Assembly: GCA_944326315.1 (NCBI GenBank)
Contig: CALVDP010000102.1
Coordinates: 1 to 35,422, forward strand
DNA from: an uncultured Bacteroidales bacterium
GTDB lineage: Bacteria; Bacteroidota; Bacteroidia; Bacteroidales; UBA932
Length of the DNA stretch: 35,422 bases
Direction of reading: 5' to 3'
The notes beneath the pieces were generated by a model, which made no database searches, was not told where the DNA came from, and saw nothing but the letters and a program-made list of their open reading frames with translations. This document shows positions 31,750 to 35,422 of this stretch, piece after piece (position 1 is the first letter of the stretch; each line of letters starts with the position of its first letter). The position numbers and the translations under genes were made by a program.

Positions 31750-33762
31750 TCATTTCAGGTACGCATCCGCGACAACCTGTTCGCTGCGTGAAATGAAGTC
31801 GCTCAGAGCCTTGCCTTTAAGCATGCCATTTGACAGAAGTGCAAGATCTGTCACCTGCTTCAATATCTCATTGCTTCCGGCGAACTCTTTCAATTCGGCA
31901 TTACGGGCATTCACGGCTTCATCCTTGCGCTCCTGCGCCTCCTTCTTCTGCTCCTCGGTAGCTCCGTCAGGAAGATCCTTGACAGGGTCTGCGACCTCCT
32001 TTCCTGCGAAAGCCTCGGCCTTAGCACCCATCACCTTGAGTATAAGAGGATTCTGCATGTTCACAGTAATATTGTATGACTCCGGCATCTCGCTGTAGAA
32101 ATTCATCCCGCCACCGAGTGAAGACATGTCCCTGTAACGCCTCATGAACTCTGACTGGGTTATGAGTATCGGTGCTGCATCCTCACCGAGATTCTCTGCG
32201 GTAACATAATAATTGTTTTCCGTCGGAAGGATGCTCCTGAAAATCACATCCAGATCTGACTTGTCCTGGTCGCTCATCTCAGGACGGATACGTTCCTCCT
32301 TAGGTATGAGATTCCCGATACTGTCAGAGTCCACCCTTGCGAAACGGCTGTTCTCTATCTTGGACTCAAGAAGATTGACGAAATGAGCATCAAGCTGGCA
32401 GTCCATCAGCAGGACGTCATAGCCCTTATCCTTCGCAGCCTCGACATACTGGTATTGCGCAACGGCATCCGTAGCATACAGGAAGACAATCTTCTTGTCC
32501 TTGTCCGTCTGCTCTGTCTCTATCGCAGTCTTGTATTCATCTATGCTGAAATACTTGTCCGAAGTGTTCTTGAGCAGGCAGAACTTCATGGCCCTGTCGC
32601 AGAATTTCTCGTCTGACAGCATGCCGTACTCTATGAAGAGCTTCAGATTGTCCCATTTGCTCTCAAGCGCCTCTCTTTCATTCTTGAATATCTCCTCCAG
32701 TCTGTCAGCCACTTTCCTTGTGATGTAGCCAGATATCTTCTTCACATTGGCATCACTCTGCAGATAACTGCGGGAAACATTCAAAGGAATATCAGGGGAA
32801 TCTATCACACCATGCAGAAGCGTCAGGAAGTCAGGCACGATGTTCTCCACGGAATCCGTCACGAACATCTGGTTGCAGTACAGCTGTATCTTGTTGCGTG
32901 TCAGCTCCATCCTGTCCTTGATCTTCGGGAAATACAGAATACCTGTCAGATGGAACGGATAGTCCACGTTCAGATGGATATAGAACAGAGGCTCCTCCTG
33001 CATCGGGTAAAGTGCCTTGTAGAAATCCATGTAATCCTTTTCCTTCAGATCGGAAGGCTTCCTCGTCCAAAGCGGCTCGACCTTGTTTATGACATTATCC
33101 TTGTCCGTGTCGACATATTTCCCGTCCTTCCATTCCTGTTCCTTGCCGAAAACGACAGGCACAGGCATGAACTTGCAGTATTTGTCAAGCAGATACTGTA
33201 TCTTGCCCTTCTCCGCGAACTCTTTTTCCTCATCGTCAATATAAAGGGTGATGACAGATCCCCTGTCAGTCTTGTCACTTTCCGCAAGTTCATATTCCGG
33301 ACTGCCGTCACATGACCATCTGACAGCCTTGGCCCCGTCCTTCCACGAAAGAGTGTCTATCGTGACTTTCTTCGCCACCATAAAGGCTGAATAGAAGCCA
33401 AGTCCGAAATGTCCTATAATACTGCTTATCTGGTCCTTGTACTTCTCCAGGAACTCCCCGGCGCTTGAAAAGGCTATCTGGTTGATATACTTGTCCACTT
33501 CCTCTTCCGTCATGCCGATACCACGGTCAATGATCTTCAGTGTCTTGGCATCGCTGTCCAGTTCAATCCTTATGGACAGGTCACCCAGCTCGCCCTTGAA
33601 GTCGCCGGATGCCGCAAGAGCTTTCATTTTCTGTGTCGCATCCACAGCGTTCGCTACGAGCTCCCTCAGGAAAATCTCATGGTCAGAGTACAGAAACTTC
33701 TTGATTACCGGGAAGATATTCTCGGTAGTTACTCCAATAGTACCTTTATTTGTATTTGCCAT
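31750..33762 (-). CDS. htpG: Chaperone HtpG (bacterial Hsp90)
   Basis: A 670-residue cytosolic ATP-dependent chaperone. The N-terminal GHKL ATPase has ELVANAVDAT (34-43, the catalytic Glu-Asn box), DRGIGM (about 79-84) and GHFGLGFYSAFMV (about 117-129). The middle domain includes the LPLNVSRS-like segment IPLNVSRSYLQ, where the arginine contacts ATP. The C-terminal dimerisation domain is present with DLALLSNGML near residue 640. Length fits Bacteroidota HtpG, which lack the long charged linker of eukaryotic Hsp90. All motifs are intact. It is transcribed alone and ends at the strong terminator at 31648-31689. Confidence 0.97.
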   Translation of the reverse strand: MANTNKGTIGVTTENIFPVIKKFLYSDHEIFLRELVANAVDATQKMKALAASGDFKGELGDLSIRIELDSDAKTLKIIDRGIGMTEEEVDKYINQIAFSSAGEFLEKYKDQISSIIGHFGLGFYSAFMVAKKVTIDTLSWKDGAKAVRWSCDGSPEYELAESDKTDRGSVITLYIDDEEKEFAEKGKIQYLLDKYCKFMPVPVVFGKEQEWKDGKYVDTDKDNVINKVEPLWTRKPSDLKEKDYMDFYKALYPMQEEPLFYIHLNVDYPFHLTGILYFPKIKDRMELTRNKIQLYCNQMFVTDSVENIVPDFLTLLHGVIDSPDIPLNVSRSYLQSDANVKKISGYITRKVADRLEEIFKNEREALESKWDNLKLFIEYGMLSDEKFCDRAMKFCLLKNTSDKYFSIDEYKTAIETEQTDKDKKIVFLYATDAVAQYQYVEAAKDKGYDVLLMDCQLDAHFVNLLESKIENSRFARVDSDSIGNLIPKEERIRPEMSDQDKSDLDVIFRSILPTENNYYVTAENLGEDAAPILITQSEFMRRYRDMSSLGGGMNFYSEMPESYNITVNMQNPLILKVMGAKAEAFAGKEVADPVKDLPDGATEEQKKEAQERKDEAVNARNAELKEFAGSNEILKQVTDLALLSNGMLKGKALSDFISRSEQVVADAYLK

Positions 33763-33775
33763 AATCGAATATATT

Positions 33776-33805
33776 TTACGATTTCTTCGAAATCTCTTTC
33801 CTTTT
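33776..33805 (-). repeat. 30-bp interspersed repeat, inverted partner of 31526-31555
   Basis: Matches the reverse complement of 31526-31555 at 29 of 30 positions and contains the palindrome GATTTC-ttc-GAAATC. It lies just upstream of the htpG start, so the two copies flank the gene in opposite orientation. Confidence 0.8.
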
Positions 33806-33847
33806 GCTCGAGCCCCTTCAAGTCAAAATCCGTTCCCCCGGGAATAT

Positions 33848-33864
33848 ACTGACAAAAAGTCAGT
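33848..33864 (-). terminator. Short hairpin after the 33872-34663 gene
   Basis: ACTGAC and GTCAGT pair around an AAAAA loop (TTTTT on the minus strand), 8 nt after the stop codon. There is no U tract after the stem, so it is a weak candidate. Confidence 0.35.
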
Positions 33865-33871
33865 CCGCCCG

Positions 33872-34663
33872 TCACTCCAGGCTCACATCATAAAGGACAT
33901 TGTCCGGAGTATATGTTATGCTGCAATAGTCCAGCATGTTGCCATCCCTGTAGATTGTAACGCCGAAGCTGCCTTCTGTCAGCCTCATGGCATACCCGAA
34001 GAAGGCGCTGTAATTGTCCGACACGCCCATATCCTTGTGATGGCGGAGTTCAAGCCCGTCCTCCGAAGTGCCGCACACGGATTCATAGCCGCCATCCTCC
34101 ATCGTACGGCCGGAAGCAGTGACCCTGTAGCCAGAATATCCGTCCCCGTCACCTGTATATTTCACCACAATCTGCTCGTCGTCATACTCTACGGATATCC
34201 CGTCACATACCCTGGACACGATCATCCACGTATCGCTGCCTATGCACCTTATGCGATAATCCTCCTGGCCTCGGAAATAGTATGGGTCCGCGAAATATTG
34301 GGACGTCAGCGACACTGTCCACTCCGAACCGGTCTCGCCGAATCTCTGTCCATAGGAATAGACGTTGGCACAATCCGGAAGGTTGATCGAATTGCGGTCA
34401 ATATGCCTGATACCTCCAGGAAAGACTGAATTTATATCAAAATCCTCCCTTTCAGCATCATCAAGGGAAAGATATGCCTCCGCCTCGCGTGCGATAATCA
34501 CGGCCGACGCCGGACGCATGACATATTCCACCTCGACGATATCCTCCGAATAATGAATTATACTGTACTTGTCACGGTAGCTGCCGCTCCCGGTATCGAC
34601 CATACACGAGACGGCCGGAACAAGCAGCAGCATCAATGCCGGAATACGTAAAAAACTATTCAT
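33872..34663 (-). CDS. Unrecognised lipoprotein
   Basis: A 263-residue lipoprotein: signal MNSFLRIPALMLLLVPAVSC with the cysteine at residue 20. A short helical segment (SAVIIAREAEAYLSLDDAERE, in the range 54-74) is followed by a mostly beta-strand body containing repeated Tyr/Gly/Asp strand pairs. No conserved domain is recognised. It lies 62 nt downstream of a beta-barrel protein gene on the same strand, and the two may form an envelope operon. Confidence 0.7.
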   Translation of the reverse strand: MNSFLRIPALMLLLVPAVSCMVDTGSGSYRDKYSIIHYSEDIVEVEYVMRPASAVIIAREAEAYLSLDDAEREDFDINSVFPGGIRHIDRNSINLPDCANVYSYGQRFGETGSEWTVSLTSQYFADPYYFRGQEDYRIRCIGSDTWMIVSRVCDGISVEYDDEQIVVKYTGDGDGYSGYRVTASGRTMEDGGYESVCGTSEDGLELRHHKDMGVSDNYSAFFGYAMRLTEGSFGVTIYRDGNMLDYCSITYTPDNVLYDVSLE

Positions 34664-34725
34664 GACAACACTCCCAAAGAATTACAAATAAAACACTGTC
34701 TTCCTGCCGGCAGGCGGAATTTCAC

Positions 34726-35406
34726 TCAGAAACGCACGCCGACACCTGCCATTCCGCCAAGGAATTGCGTACCGATGCCTGCCTCGGCAAAACCATAGAC
34801 CCTGCGCCCGACGGATATTCCCACAGGGGTCACCTGCACCACAGGATACAGCATAAGGTCCGTATATCCGAAATCCCTCTCCGTCATGCTGCCGAGCGTC
34901 AGTCCGAGGCCTATTGCAGAATACATGCGTACCATATCCCTGTTCAGCCAGTTGAATCTTGCCTCCGGGACAATGGAGACAGAGATACCGCTGTTCTGCC
35001 CTGCCCTGCGCCCGGTCATGGGATCATAGACATTCTGGAAAATACCGTTGAACCCGAGACCTACAGTCAGCGCAAACCATCGTTTGAAATTGATGTCGAA
35101 CTCCGCGGATATCAGTCCGGTCATGTACGCCGGACCACGGTAATCCCTGTATATGTCCTCCATGGAAGACGGGATATAATAATTCATGTCATTATATTTC
35201 ATGAAAAGCGGGAAACTGTCGAAAAAGAACAGGCCGTCCGCTAGCGGATAACCTCCCCAGCCGATTCTTATCTCATAATCATAGATTCCGGCACCCTTGT
35301 CCTTGCCGTCCGGAGTCCTGGCACAGCTTTCCGCACCCGGCAGGAATCCGGCCACCGAAAAGAAGAGCAGGAACAAAGCAGCAAATACTACAAAACGTCT
35401 TGACAT
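34726..35406 (-). CDS. Outer-membrane beta-barrel protein
   Basis: A 226-residue exported protein with an N-terminal signal (about residues 1-24). It then shows alternating amphipathic strands typical of an eight-stranded outer-membrane barrel (FALTVGLGFNG, MYSAIGLGLTLG, VYGFAEAGIGTQFLGGMAGVGVRF) and ends in a phenylalanine, the usual assembly signal. No specific family is identified. It leads an apparent operon with the 33872-34663 lipoprotein. The gene is complete, with its start 16 nt from the window edge. Confidence 0.75.
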   Translation of the reverse strand: MSRRFVVFAALFLLFFSVAGFLPGAESCARTPDGKDKGAGIYDYEIRIGWGGYPLADGLFFFDSFPLFMKYNDMNYYIPSSMEDIYRDYRGPAYMTGLISAEFDINFKRWFALTVGLGFNGIFQNVYDPMTGRRAGQNSGISVSIVPEARFNWLNRDMVRMYSAIGLGLTLGSMTERDFGYTDLMLYPVVQVTPVGISVGRRVYGFAEAGIGTQFLGGMAGVGVRF

Positions 35407-35422
35407 AACTTATCCTATAATA

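Overview
The window is from a Bacteroidales bacterium (Bacteroidota). The evidence is the promoter style (-7 TAnnTTTG boxes with a TTG about 19 nt upstream, no clear Shine-Dalgarno), lipoproteins with SxC lipoboxes, a TonB receptor paired with a DUF4249 lipoprotein, a DUF2795 gene, DUF3575/OmpA-type fimbrial assembly genes and Bacteroides-style Mob proteins. Genus cannot be fixed from sequence reading alone.

Positions 1 to about 25.7 kb look like one integrative mobilizable element that continues past the left edge. From left to right: (1) a minus-strand operon led by a TraO-like outer-membrane protein, followed by DUF3575, lipoprotein, OmpA-like and FimA/Mfa-like fimbrial genes (1-3473); (2) a plasmid-type replication unit, with a Rep_3-type initiator (3549-4577) beside four iterons (4586-4696) and a small basic protein (4827-5225); (3) a GC-rich palindromic region likely to be oriT (5425-5535), then a mobilization operon of RHH accessory protein, SSB, MOB relaxase and VirD4-like coupling protein (5540-9425); no type IV secretion channel genes are present, so the element probably borrows one; (4) a defence island (9.5-19 kb) with an AbiF-type HEPN protein and a structured RNA, a second similar RNA, an AbiH gene overlapping a DprA-like SLOG gene, and a 1660-aa Type ISP restriction-modification enzyme; (5) a tyrosine recombinase, ArdC, Toprim primase-like protein, an HTH regulator, an excisionase-like protein, an AbrB/PIN toxin-antitoxin pair with a frameshifted toxin, and the terminal integrase (19.2-25.6 kb).

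Two regulatory features tie the element together. A conserved 22-bp sequence overlaps the -33 region of the promoters for the TraO/fimbrial operon, the rep side, the primase/ArdC/recombinase operon and the excisionase-like gene, and it abuts the mob operon and the HTH regulator. This suggests one regulon. Separately, 14-bp inverted repeats at 18982-18995 and 19157-19170 bound a 189-bp segment with an outward-facing promoter between the Type ISP gene and the tyrosine recombinase. In the orientation given, the promoter points away from the R-M gene. Inversion would put it immediately upstream of the R-M start codon and could switch the R-M-AbiH-SLOG gene string on.

From about 25.75 kb to the end is ordinary chromosome: a terminator, DUF2795, folE, a TonB receptor plus DUF4249 lipoprotein, three unrecognised envelope proteins and htpG. 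Inverted copies of a 30-bp palindromic repeat flank htpG. No rRNA, tRNA, CRISPR array or insertion sequence was recognised.
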